Source: Chloroflexota bacterium (lineage in GTDB: Bacteria > Chloroflexota > UBA6077 > JACCZL01). Taken from it: DNA of 62,009 nucleotides. The stretch spans positions 1-62,009 of the forward strand of contig JAUJPG010000014.1 of the NCBI GenBank assembly GCA_030447245.1. Direction: 5' to 3'. This document shows, in pieces, positions 9,363-17,791 of the stretch. The position numbers and the translations under genes were made by a program. Within the stretch, counting starts at the first letter, position 1. Every line of letters begins with the position of its first letter. The notes under the pieces were generated by a model. It ran no database searches, had not been told where the DNA came from, and was given only the letters and a program-made list of their open reading frames with translations.

Positions 9363-10868
9363 TCAGCGAAACGCCGGCCCGACGTCGCGCATGAGATACG
9401 CAACGTTGAGGAGCCCGAGGCCGACGGCGAGGGCGGCGGCCAGGCGAGGCGTCAGTAACCACCGCCGGGTGGCCGCCGCCACGACGGCGAGCGCCAACAG
9501 GGTCGATCCGAGCGCCACCCACCGCACCGGCCACGTCCTACCCGCAAGGAGCAGGCTACCGGCATCGAGCCAGAGCCAGCCCAGAGCACCGGCAAGCAAG
9601 GCCTGAAGGAGGATGCGCGCCCGCCCTGGCCTGCTCGAGCCGCACGCGCCAAACCAGCCCAACGCCAGCAGGGGCGACCAGGCAGCCAGAGCCGAGAACA
9701 GATAGCGCCCCTGCGGCTGGATAAACGTCAGGTTGTACGCGATGACGCCGGCGAGCACGGACCCAGCAGCCGCGACTACGATGCCGAGCTGGTATCGGCG
9801 GATGCCCGGGGCCCGCACCCGGCCGATCTCGGCATCCCGCGGTGAGCAGCACAAGATTCGCCGAACCGCCGGCACCAGCCCGATGACGGCCACGCCGGTG
9901 AGCGCCAGGTACAGCAGATACGCACGATCGGGGAGCACGACTCCCATCCAGCCGAACTGGCCCCAGAAGCTCCGGAAGAGCACGCGGCCAAAGAAGTCGA
10001 CCGAGGCAACGTCGACCTGGGCCCAGCGCGGCTGCCCGGCCACAACCTCTGCGTGCCGCGCAGCCGCCAGCGGATCGGTCCAGCCGTAGATCGCGAGGTT
10101 GCGCACAATCCACCAGCTCGAGACTGCCACCAGCGCGACCAGCGCCAGACCCGGACGGCGCATCGGGGCGAATGAGCCCGGCAGGCTGGCGGAGCGCGTG
10201 GCCCGCCACTCGCACAGGACCAGCACGCCGAGACCAAGGGGAATGAACGGGTAGGCCGTCACCTTCGTCAGCACGATGGCACCCAGTACGAGGCCGAGCA
10301 GGATCGCGCCGCGGTCGTCGAAGTCGCGCGACGCGCGGCGCACGAGCAGGAGGAGCGTCAAGCCGCCGAGGGCATTCGCCAGGCTGTCGTTGTTGATCGC
10401 CGCGGAGATCGCGGTGTGCATTGGGATGAACGCGGCAGTGGCGGCCGCCAGTAAGCCAACCTCGGCATGCTCGGGGAACAGCTCGCGGGCCACGCCAAAC
10501 GCGGCCATGACGACAATGGCCCCGAACAGGATCGACAAGCCGCGCAGCGCGAGCACCTGGCCGCCGATCGGTAGTCCTTCGGCGAGGCGGTAGACAGCCG
10601 CGCCGAGCAGGTAGTAAAGCGGCGGCTGGTGGGCCTCGTAGCGGATCGGCGTGATGGCCGCGTCGTCCGGGAAGCGGGCCGACTTGAGCCGCTCGAGTAG
10701 CTCCGCGTCCCAGTCACCTGCCCGGATCACCGGCAGACGACCGCTCTCCGCCACCTCGCGCAGGTAATTGAAATGGGCTGGCTCGTCCGGATTGTTCCAG
10801 CGCGGAGTGCTGAGCGCGTACCCGGCCGCGAGAGCCGCGTAGGCGACGAGGATCAGCCCGAGCAGCAA
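9363..10868 (-). CDS. Polytopic GT39/DUF2142-like glycosyltransferase
   Basis: The protein has 501 residues and about 11-12 hydrophobic segments. The first outer loop carries RWNNPDEPAHFNYLREV near residue 24. The acidic DEPAH motif and the later YEAHQPPLYYLLGAAVYR are hallmarks of the GT-C fold (GT39/GT83, DUF2142 group), which uses polyprenyl-phosphate sugars on the outer membrane face. A further loop has AISAAINNDSLANALGG. TTG at 10868 is the first start in the frame and gives a short N-terminal span. It lies on the same strand as pepA and the YfhO-flippase, so it probably belongs to a surface glycan set. Sugar and acceptor are unknown. Confidence 0.78.
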   Translation of the reverse strand: MLLGLILVAYAALAAGYALSTPRWNNPDEPAHFNYLREVAESGRLPVIRAGDWDAELLERLKSARFPDDAAITPIRYEAHQPPLYYLLGAAVYRLAEGLPIGGQVLALRGLSILFGAIVVMAAFGVARELFPEHAEVGLLAAATAAFIPMHTAISAAINNDSLANALGGLTLLLLVRRASRDFDDRGAILLGLVLGAIVLTKVTAYPFIPLGLGVLVLCEWRATRSASLPGSFAPMRRPGLALVALVAVSSWWIVRNLAIYGWTDPLAAARHAEVVAGQPRWAQVDVASVDFFGRVLFRSFWGQFGWMGVVLPDRAYLLYLALTGVAVIGLVPAVRRILCCSPRDAEIGRVRAPGIRRYQLGIVVAAAGSVLAGVIAYNLTFIQPQGRYLFSALAAWSPLLALGWFGACGSSRPGRARILLQALLAGALGWLWLDAGSLLLAGRTWPVRWVALGSTLLALAVVAAATRRWLLTPRLAAALAVGLGLLNVAYLMRDVGPAFR

Positions 10869-10979
10869 CCGTACCGTCTGCGAAGGCTCCCGAGTCAGCC
10901 GACGAGGGACGGCGACCGGACCACGAAGGTAGTCCTGTCCTGTCCTCCGGCCTCCGTTCCGCGACCTTCGTCCACGATC

Positions 10980-12596
10980 CTAGGTCTCGATCTTGATGAA
11001 CAGCGGTGTCGGCTTCGGCAAGGCCTGCCCGGCGGGCAGGGGCTCCCACCGCCACCCGTGCGCCTCGAGTGCGTCGGCATAGCCGAGCAGCTCGTGCAGG
11101 CGGGCCGAGCTGAACGGCAGGAACGGGGCGAACAGCACCTTCAAAGCGTTGATCAGGTTCAACAGCGTGCCAATCGTCTGGGCCGCCGCGTCTCCGTCTT
11201 CCTTGACCTGCCGCCAAGGTGCATGCTCGTCGAAGTAACGGTTACCAAACTGCGCCAGCGCCATCACCTCGCGGATCGTCTCTTTCAGGTGCACGGCTTC
11301 GAGGCGCGTGGTGGTGCCCGCGAACGCCGCGTCGATCCGCTCCGCGACCACCGGATCGGTCACGCCGTTGCCGCACCCGGCCGTCGAAGTAGCGCTGCGC
11401 GAACGTCAGCGTCCGATGAACCAGGTTGCCCCAGGTTGCCACAAGCTCGTCGTTGTTGCGCGGATCAGCTCGTCGGCAGAGTAGTCGGTGTCGGACGACT
11501 CCGGGGCGTTCGCGGTCAGGTAATAGCGGATCGGGTCTGGATCGAACGCCTTCAGTAAGTCGGGCACCGTGGTGCCGATGCCCGCGCTCTTGGAGGCTTT
11601 GGCGCCGCCAAAATTCATGTACTCGTTCGCCGGCACGTCGTAAGGCAGGATCGTGTCACCGCGGGCCATCAGGATCGCCGGCCAGATGACGGTGTGGAAC
11701 GGGATGTTGTCCTTGCCAATAAAGTAATACTGGCGCGCGTCGGGTCCGTCCACCAGCGGCGCCAGGCCTCGGCGTCGCCGCTGCGCTCGGCCCATTCAAC
11801 GCTGGCCGACAGATAGCCGGTGACTGCCTCGAACCACACGTAAATCCGCTTGTCTTCGAACCCTCCAGTGGGATCGGCACGCCCCAGTCCAGGTCGCGCG
11901 TGATCGCGCGCGGCTGAAGTCCACCCTCGAGAAAATTGAGCGTAAACCTGTAGACGTTCGGGCGCCAATACGTCAGTGGCCTGACCCACTCGACCAGCGG
12001 TTGATTCAGCTTCGGTAGGTCGAGGAAGAAGTGGGTGGTGGACCGGCGAACCGGCGTGGCCCCGGTCCAGCTTGCTGCGAGGATCGATCAGCTGGACGGC
12101 GTCGAGTAACCGCCCGCAGTTGTCGCATTGGTCGCCGCGCGCCTGCTGATACCCGCAGTGGGGACAGGTACCCTCGACATACCGGTCTGGCAGGAAGCGC
12201 TTGGCCGCCTCGTCGTAGAACTGGTCGACCGCTTCCTGGAACAGAACGCCCTTTGCGAGCAGGCTGAGGAATTGCTCCTGGACCACCCGCCGATGCGTGT
12301 CAGTGCCGGGTCCGCGTGTACAGGTCGTAGCTGATGCCTAAGTCGCGCCAGTACCCGAGGAACTCCGGGGTGGAAGCGGTCGGCGATCTCCTTGGAGAGC
12401 GCCCTTCTTGCTCGGCGCGTACCGTGATCGGCGTGCCGTGCTCGTCGCTGCCAGAGACCATCAGGACGTTTTTACCGCGGAGCCGCTGGAAGCGGGCGAA
12501 CGCGTCAGCCCGGAACGTAGACGCCGCCAGATGGCCGACGTGAAGCGATCCGTTGACGTACGGCCACGCCGTGCAAACCAGAATGCGCTCCGCCAT
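10980..12596 (-). pseudogene. metG: Methionyl-tRNA synthetase, broken by several frameshifts
   Basis: MetG charges tRNA-Met and is normally essential. ATG at 12596 begins MAERILVCTAWPYVNGSLHVGHLAAS, with the HIGH-like HVGH. SGSDEHGTPI follows, then zinc-knuckle cysteines [37 protein letters not shown] and the KMSKS-like KASKSAGIG come next, and the anticodon-binding region ends at LPKPTPLFIKIET. No single frame carries all of this: it hops at about 12400, 12300, 12060, 11870, 11790, 11455 and 11375. Every hop is a small indel within otherwise perfect sequence, which points to sequencing or assembly error more than decay. If the breaks are real, a second metG must exist elsewhere. An IS630 remnant sits just upstream of the start. 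Confidence 0.88.
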
Positions 12597-12713
12597 GCGG
12601 CGGATTATACGAGCCCAGGTAGCGGCCGCGGACGAACCACGCAGGTCGTGCCGTGCTCGTCCAGAGACCATTGACGTCGTGGGTGAGCGTCGCGGGAGCC
12701 GCTGGCACTGAGA

Positions 12714-13718
12714 AGACTGTCACGTTAGACGCTGGCTGGCGTTCTGGTCGGCCTGCCAGGCCGCGACCTCGTGGGTGAGCGTCGCGAGGCTGTCGATCCG
12801 GGCGGTCCAGGCACTGACGCGCCAGGACGCTCAACTCGATTTCGGCGATGTTGAGCCAGCTGCCATGCTTGGGGGTGGGATGGATGTCGAGCTTGTCCAG
12901 AAGGCCTCGTGTTGTCCATGACCCGACGTCGACCAGCTCCCGGATCGCTACCGCCCAGTCGGCTTTGGTTCGCCGTTCGGTGTGTCGCCAGCCACGCAGC
13001 GGCTCGCAGAACAGGAAGAGGTTGGCCGTGCCAGTACTCGTTGTCGATGTGGGCGGGATGGCCCGGAAGCACCGGGCGGCGGCCGAACCTCCCCAGGAGC
13101 TGCTTGTTCGTCTCGTCCATGCAGACTTGGGGAACGCGAGGATCGTATGGACGGCAGTACACATCCAGCACGTCCTCCATCCGCCAGACGAACTCGCCGC
13201 TCTGCTTGGGCGGATGCACCATTGGGCCTTCAACCACGGCTTCAGCTCGTTTTTTTGAGCGTCGCGGATCGTCTCGTACGAAACCCCGTCGAGCTCGTCG
13301 TACAGCGCCACCATCCGCCCGGCCAGCAACCGACTCCACCCCGCCCGACCCTTGGGCGGTGCCGAAGGCGACGATGAGCTGCGCTTCCTGGGCACCATCG
13401 AGCTTCCGCGGCTTGTGGGCCCGCAACGCTCGACGCTGCACCGCGCAAGCCCCTCGGTCGCATACCGCTTGCGCACCCGCTCCACGGTCGGAACGCTGAC
13501 GTCGAGCGCCGTCGCAATCCGCTCGTCCTTCCACCCCGGACCGTCCGCCCCCTCGTCCGCAGAATCCGCGCATGCGCAAGCGCCTGCGCCGAACCACGGC
13601 CGCGATGAACGACCCAACAACTGCTCCCGTTCTGCAACCGAGAGCACGACTCGATGAGCATGACCGATGCCTCCCCAATCACGTAGCATCATAGCCGTCA
13701 GATCGTGTGTGACAGTCT
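12714..13718 (-). mobile_element. IS630-family insertion sequence, decayed
   Basis: About 1005 bp bounded by 10-bp inverted repeats AGACTGTCAC (12714-12723) and GTGACAGTCT (13709-13718). TA dinucleotides lie just outside the right end, fitting IS630 target choice. The only gene inside is a frame-broken transposase read from right to left. Between the left end and metG there are short scrambled duplicates: a piece of metG at 12648-12672, and a 17-bp stretch (12678-12694) repeated exactly at 12770-12786 inside the element. These look like rearrangement or misassembly at the insertion point. Confidence 0.75.
12725..13692 (-). pseudogene. IS630 transposase, frameshifted
   Basis: Pieces in three frames add up to one DDE transposase of about 330 residues. 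An N-terminal helix-turn-helix reads KDERIATALDVSVPTVERVR near residue 50. The catalytic stretch RVPQVCMDETNKQLL has the first Asp. VMDN, read in another frame, is the second. IHPTPKHGSWLNIAEIELSVL gives the final Glu. The order and spacing match IS630/Tc1-type enzymes, which cut and paste at TA. At least four indels break it, so it is inactive if the sequence is right. The start is taken at ATG 13692, just inside the right inverted repeat. Confidence 0.82.
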
Positions 13719-13750
13719 ACTAGTACGACCCAACGGTGAAGACGAGGGTT

Positions 13751-13822
13751 GTCATCCCGCGCTCGAGCGAGGTCATCCCGACAGATCTCATGCTGACGAT
13801 GCTCCGCTCCGCTCGGGATGAC
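13751..13822. repeat. Short palindromic element, GTCATCCCG family (copy A)
   Basis: About 72 bp beginning GTCATCCCGCGCTCGAGCG and ending CCGCTCGGGATGAC. The arms are partly scrambled: GTCATCCCG occurs twice, at 13751 and 13772. The centre GATCTCATGCTGACGAT matches the reverse complement of the centre of the element at 42114-42189, so the two are copies of one repeat in opposite orientation. It lies between the IS630 remnant and the GT2 gene and codes for nothing I can recognise. Confidence 0.75.
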
Positions 13823-13866
13823 ACGTCAGTGGACGGGGCTCCCGTCAGCTTCAGTGTGGCGCAGTA

Positions 13867-14589
13867 CTAATCGTACCGTCCTCGGAGGCCGTTGAGGCGG
13901 ACGCGCACGATGTCGGCCACCATCCGGAACGTGTCGCGTAGAGGGTCAACCCGGCTGCTGGACCGATACTCCCAGGTGACCGGCACCTCGAGGATGCCGA
14001 AGCTGCGGCGACGCGCAATGTACAGGATCTCGACGTCGAAGCCGAAGCCGTCAATCGTCTGGCGGGCGAAGACCTCGCGCGCGCAGGCGCGGGCGAACGC
14101 CTTGAACCCGCACTGGGTGTCCTGGATGCCGGGAACGGCGAAGGTGCGGACCAATCCGTTGAACACCCGGCCCATCAGGTGCCGGGCGTTCGGCTCACCC
14201 AGGCGGCGCGCGCCGCTACCCTCACGCGAGGCGATCACGATCTGGAACGATTCGTCGAGGCGGTCGGCGAGGGCCACCGCCTCGTCGATCGGCGTGCTCA
14301 GGTCGGCGTCGCAGAAGACGATCCGATCGCCTTGAGATTCGTCGACCCCGATCTTGACCGCGCGGCCCTTGCCCCGCGTCGACGTCAAGATCAGTCGGAT
14401 ATTGGGGTCGCGATCGGCCGCCGCCTTGGTCACCTCCGCCGTGCGGTCGGTACTGCCGTTGACGACGACCAGGATCTCGTAGTCAACGCCCCGCTGTTGG
14501 AGATGGCTGCTCACCTGCGCCAGCGTGGCAGGTAGTCGAGACTCCTCGTTGTAGGCGGGGATCACGACGGACAGACTGGCTGTGCTCAC
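13867..14589 (-). CDS. Family 2 glycosyltransferase, dolichyl-phosphate-glucose-synthase-like
   Basis: The protein has 240 residues. It opens VSTASLSVVIPAYNEESRLP, the usual GT2 beginning. VVNGSTDRTAEV follows, then STRGKGRAVKIGV and the metal-binding FCDADLSTPIDE near residue 95. GIQDTQCGFKAF is the Alg5/DPM1-type acceptor-loop signature. Such enzymes transfer a sugar from a nucleotide donor to a polyprenyl phosphate at the cytoplasmic face, feeding GT-C enzymes like the GT39-like protein upstream. GTG at 14589 is chosen because the next upstream start (ATG 14688) adds a non-conserved Arg/Pro-rich stretch and crowds tgt. No C-terminal membrane span is seen. Confidence 0.88.
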   Translation of the reverse strand: MSTASLSVVIPAYNEESRLPATLAQVSSHLQQRGVDYEILVVVNGSTDRTAEVTKAAADRDPNIRLILTSTRGKGRAVKIGVDESQGDRIVFCDADLSTPIDEAVALADRLDESFQIVIASREGSGARRLGEPNARHLMGRVFNGLVRTFAVPGIQDTQCGFKAFARACAREVFARQTIDGFGFDVEILYIARRRSFGILEVPVTWEYRSSSRVDPLRDTFRMVADIVRVRLNGLRGRYD

Positions 14590-14782
14590 GGCGCTCGCAG
14601 TGGCTCGAGGGTCAGGGCGTACGCCTGCCCACACTGATTGCCCGCGGTGGCCGACCCGCGGCAGCGTCGGAGTATACCGCGAATTCATCCCCCTCCCCAG
14701 ACGCGTTCAGGCGAGGCGGACCCGCCGGCTGTCCAGTCCAGGGAGCGTCGTCCGACCGGTATCATCGTGGGCACGAGTCCTC

Positions 14783-16009
14783 ATGCAGTTCGACATCCAC
14801 CAATCCGACCCCGTCTCCCTGGCGCGACGCGGTCGCTTGACCACCCCGCACGGGTCTATGGACACGCCCGGCTTCACCGTCGTCGGGACTCAGGCGACGG
14901 TGAAGGGTCTCCTACCAGAGCAGCTCGAGGCGCTCGGTGCTGAGGCAGTCTTGTGCAATACGTACCATCTCTACTTGAGGCCCGGCCCGGAGCTGGTGGC
15001 CGCGCAAGGCGGGCTGCACCGCTTCATGGGCTGGCACGGCCCGATGTTCACGGACAGTGGCGGCTACCAGGTATTCAGCCTCGGCTTCGGGCTCGAGCAC
15101 GGGATCGGCAAAAGCGTCGGAATGTTTCCGGACGAGGACCGTGCCGGCCGCGGCGGCGGCGGCCGCGGCGGCGCCCAGGGCAAGCTGAGCCGCGTTGATG
15201 ATGACGGCGTGACGTTCACGTCGCACATCGACGGCTCCACCCATCGGATCACCCCGGAAGATTCGATCGCCATCCAGGAGAAGCTCGGCGCCGACGTTGT
15301 CCTGGTCTTCGACGAGCCGACCTCGCCGCTGCATGACGAGGCGTACACCCGCGTCGCCCTGGAGCGTACCCATCGCTGGGCCGAGCGTTGCTTGGCAGTG
15401 CGCAGACGCGCCGACCAGGCGCTCTACGGCATCGTTCAGGGTGGCGCGTTCGAGGGCCCGCGTCAGGAAAGCGCCGCGTTCATCGGCGGGCTGCCGTTCG
15501 ACGGCTTCGCCATCGGCGGCTCACTGGGCACCTCCAAGGCGGCGATGCACCGCGTGCTTGACTGGTCGATCCCGAGCTTGCCGTCCGAGCGGCCGCGGCA
15601 CATGCTCGGCATCGGCGAACCAGAGGACCTGTTTGCCTGCGTCGAACGGGGCATCGACACCTTCGACTGTGTCGCACCGACCCGGCTGGCGCGCCACGGC
15701 GTGCTGTACACGCCGCATGGCAAGCTGCACATCACCAACGCGCGCTATCGAGACGACGGCGGCCCGATCGATCCCGCATGCTCCTGCCCCGCCTGCTCTC
15801 AGTTCTCACGCGCCTACCTGCGCCACCTGTTCGTCGCTGACGAGCTGCTCGGGCACGTCCTGGCGACGATGCACAACCTCCACTACATCCTGGGATTGAT
15901 GGCCGCGATCCGCGAGGCGATCGGGCGTGCCGAGCTTCCGCGACTCAAGGCCGAGGTGCTGGCCGGCCTCGGATCGGCCACCGCCATCGGAGGAGCCGAC
16001 GATGTCTGA
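14783..16009 (+). CDS. tgt: Queuine tRNA-ribosyltransferase with glycine-rich insert
   Basis: The protein has 408 residues. It exchanges guanine-34 for preQ1 in the anticodon of tRNA-Asp, Asn, His and Tyr. Nucleophile and binding residues lie in FTDSGGYQVFSL near residue 90, GIVQGGAFEGPRQES near 215, GIDTFDCVAPTRLARHG near 290 (catalytic Asp) and the zinc site CSCPACSQFSRAYLRHLF near 333. Oddity: after GMFPDEDRAG there is a Gly/Arg-rich insert of roughly 15-20 residues (about 110-132), encoded by a CGG/CGC triplet run at 15148-15178, where most bacterial Tgt proteins are shorter. ATG at 14783 begins MQFDIHQSD. It overlaps the next gene by 8 bp. Genes for preQ1 synthesis are not in the window. 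Confidence 0.94.
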   Translation: MQFDIHQSDPVSLARRGRLTTPHGSMDTPGFTVVGTQATVKGLLPEQLEALGAEAVLCNTYHLYLRPGPELVAAQGGLHRFMGWHGPMFTDSGGYQVFSLGFGLEHGIGKSVGMFPDEDRAGRGGGGRGGAQGKLSRVDDDGVTFTSHIDGSTHRITPEDSIAIQEKLGADVVLVFDEPTSPLHDEAYTRVALERTHRWAERCLAVRRRADQALYGIVQGGAFEGPRQESAAFIGGLPFDGFAIGGSLGTSKAAMHRVLDWSIPSLPSERPRHMLGIGEPEDLFACVERGIDTFDCVAPTRLARHGVLYTPHGKLHITNARYRDDGGPIDPACSCPACSQFSRAYLRHLFVADELLGHVLATMHNLHYILGLMAAIREAIGRAELPRLKAEVLAGLGSATAIGGADDV

Positions 16010-16253
16010 GCTGACCTGCACCCGCTGCGGCCGTGACCAGCCGCGCCTCGATCAGCCGCCGATGGCCGGCCCGTGGGGCCTGCGCGTCCAGGCCGAGGTC
16101 TGCCCCGACTGCTGGAAGGCCTGGCAGGCAGAGCAGACCTTGGTCATGAATCATTACGGGCTCAAGCCGTTCGTGCCGGCCGACCGCGTCAGGATCTACG
16201 AGCACATGGCGCGCTTTCTCAAGCTGAGCGCTGGCCATCAGGAGAGTGAGTAG
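16002..16253 (+). CDS. YggX-like Fe(II)-trafficking/oxidative damage protein with cysteine pairs
   Basis: The protein has 83 residues. The segment WKAWQAEQTLVMNHYGLKPF, followed by RVRIYEHMARFLKL, resembles the core of YggX, a small protein linked to iron handling and protection of Fe-S enzymes. It also carries CTRCGRDQ at the start and CPDCWKAW in the middle: two CxxC pairs, absent from Escherichia coli YggX as I recall it, which would make a zinc- or iron-binding knuckle. ATG at 16002 has AGGAG nine bases upstream and overlaps the tgt stop, so it is translationally coupled to tgt. Function is inferred from weak similarity. Confidence 0.7.
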   Translation: MSELTCTRCGRDQPRLDQPPMAGPWGLRVQAEVCPDCWKAWQAEQTLVMNHYGLKPFVPADRVRIYEHMARFLKLSAGHQESE

Positions 16254-16292
16254 AGTTGCCGCTCCAGGCTGGGGACGCTACCCTAGGCAGCC

Positions 16293-16619
16293 ATGGAACG
16301 GACACGCGTCTGGCGCGGAACGGTGCGGCCGGAGGGTCGTGAAGAGCATGAGCAGTTCGTGACCTGGCTCAACTCGGACGAGGCCGCGGTCCAGTACGCG
16401 AAGTACGGGTTGAACGGCTACACCCTGTCACAGCAGGGCGAAGAGCTGGCGATTGCGATGGCCGCCGAAGAGGCCACTACGATGATCCGCTTCTTGCGCA
16501 ATTCGCGAATGTGGCCCGAGATCTGGGAATTCCAGGCGTCCGGCCCGGGGGCGAGCGAGCCGGAGCCCGCGTCCGTCCGCGTCCGCTGGCGGCGGCCCGC
16601 GGCGGCAGAGCGGGGCTGA
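16293..16619 (+). CDS. Small hypothetical protein
   Basis: The protein has 108 residues and starts MERTRVWRGTVRPEGREEHEQF. I do not recognise the family. The first 85 residues are compact and mixed alpha/beta: EQFVTWLNSDEAAVQYAKYG, then a strand-like ELAIAMAAEEATTMIRFLR. The last 25 are Pro/Arg/Glu-rich and probably disordered. It might be a small alpha/beta-barrel or stress protein, but there is no motif to prove it. It lies 39 bp after the YggX-like gene and 3 bp before the SDR gene, so it is probably in the same transcript. Confidence 0.65.
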   Translation: MERTRVWRGTVRPEGREEHEQFVTWLNSDEAAVQYAKYGLNGYTLSQQGEELAIAMAAEEATTMIRFLRNSRMWPEIWEFQASGPGASEPEPASVRVRWRRPAAAERG

Positions 16620-16622
16620 GCC

Positions 16623-17393
16623 GTGGAGCTGGGGCTGCGCGGCAAGGTGGCAGTGGTAACCGGCGCCAGCCGAGGCATCGGGCAAGCCATCGCGCGCGTC
16701 CTCGCCGCGGAGGGCTGCCGGCTGGCGATCTGCGCACGGGGCGAGGATCGCCTCCGCCAGACCGCCGACGATCTGTCCCAGTTCGGCGGCGACGTGCTCG
16801 CCATCCCGGTCGATGCGACCGATCCCGCCGCCCTCGAGGCGTTCATCGGTGCCGCGGTCGAGCGGTTCGGAGGGGTCGACGTGCTGGTCAACAACGTCGG
16901 CGGCGGCGGCAAAGACCAGTTCATGGACACCGGCGACGAAGACTGGCAGGCGACGCTCGACCTGACGCTCTGGCCGGCCATCCGCGCCAGTCGGCTGGTC
17001 GTGCCGCACATGCAGCGCCAGGGCAGCGGGGCGATCGTCATGATCAGCTCGATTTACGGACGGGAATGGGGCGGCCGACCCGCGTACAACGTGGTCAAGG
17101 CGGCCGAAAACGCGTTGGCGAAATCGATGGCGCGGCAGCTCGCGCCGCTCGGCATCCGCGTCAACGCGGTCGCACCGGGCTCGATCCTGTTCCCCGGTGG
17201 CTCCTGGGAGCGAAGAGTGCAGCAGGAACCAGAGAAGATGTCGCGCTTCGTCGCGGACGAGCTACCGCTCGGCCGCTTTGGCCGACCCGAGGAAGTGGCC
17301 AACGTGGTCGCCTTCCTGGTGTCGGACGCCGCCAGCCTGATGGTCGGAGCCTGCGTCAACGTCGACGGTGGCCAGTCGCGGTCGCTCATCTGA
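16623..17393 (+). CDS. Short-chain dehydrogenase/reductase (SDR)
   Basis: The protein has 256 residues, a classical NAD(P)-dependent SDR. The nucleotide loop is VVTGASRGIGQAIAR near residue 12. NNVGGGG takes the place of NNAG near 89. The catalytic residues are Ser in MISSIYG and Tyr/Lys in YNVVKAAENALAK near 153-157. The ending DGGQSRSLI replaces the usual VDGG tail. The substrate is unknown; sequences of this kind are often annotated as 3-oxoacyl-ACP reductase or glucose dehydrogenase, and nothing nearby decides. The start is GTG 16623, 3 bp after the previous stop. The gene ends where the repeat island begins. Confidence 0.88.
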   Translation: MELGLRGKVAVVTGASRGIGQAIARVLAAEGCRLAICARGEDRLRQTADDLSQFGGDVLAIPVDATDPAALEAFIGAAVERFGGVDVLVNNVGGGGKDQFMDTGDEDWQATLDLTLWPAIRASRLVVPHMQRQGSGAIVMISSIYGREWGGRPAYNVVKAAENALAKSMARQLAPLGIRVNAVAPGSILFPGGSWERRVQQEPEKMSRFVADELPLGRFGRPEEVANVVAFLVSDAASLMVGACVNVDGGQSRSLI

Positions 17394-17482
17394 GCTGCCA
17401 GCCATCGCACCTCCCGTCCCAGCCCAGAGCAGCCCCGTCCCCGCATCCCCTCGATCCCTGTGCATCCCCAACCCCACCCACT

Positions 17483-17612
17483 GTCATCCCGAGCGCAGCG
17501 AGGGATCTCATGTTCGTGGACTCAGCAGCAAAGGCGCGTGCCAGTCTCCAGCTCCTCCTGGTCCGCCAGACCTGATGCGCAAGTACCACGTCTCCGTCAT
17601 GTCCAGACACAC
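17483..17612 (+). repeat. Truncated 5' copy of the GIY-YIG repeat element
   Basis: Begins with the 30-bp arm GTCATCCCGAGCGCAGCGAG... (17483-17512). For about 130 bp it parallels 17792-17915, including the words TCTCATGT, GTGGAC/ATGGAC and GACCTGATGCGC. It reaches the start of a GIY-YIG frame (MRKYHVSVMSRHTR, versus MREYYVYIMSSKTRR in the intact copy) and then dissolves into C-rich sequence. It is therefore a decayed or abortive copy of the same unit, in direct orientation. Confidence 0.75.
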
Positions 17613-17791
17613 GCGCCCACCCCCTTTAGTCCCCCTGACTCCACCCGCTCCATTCCGCGCCCACCCGCGCCCACCCGCTTCCCGCCCTCCCCCCGCACCC
17701 GTCCAGTCCCCCCGCGCGCCCGTCCACCGTCCCCCCGCGCCTCTCAACCCTCACCCCGACCCAGTCCCCTGTCACCCCAACCCTCTCCACT
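17613..17791. repeat. C-rich degenerate tandem repeat
   Basis: Mostly CCCGCGCCCACCC-like and GTCCCCC-like words with no conserved frame. Toward the right end it becomes ~21-bp units ending in GTCACCCC or GTCATCCC (for example at 17771 and 17792). These resemble the tip of the palindromic arm that follows. I see no gene here. Confidence 0.5.
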
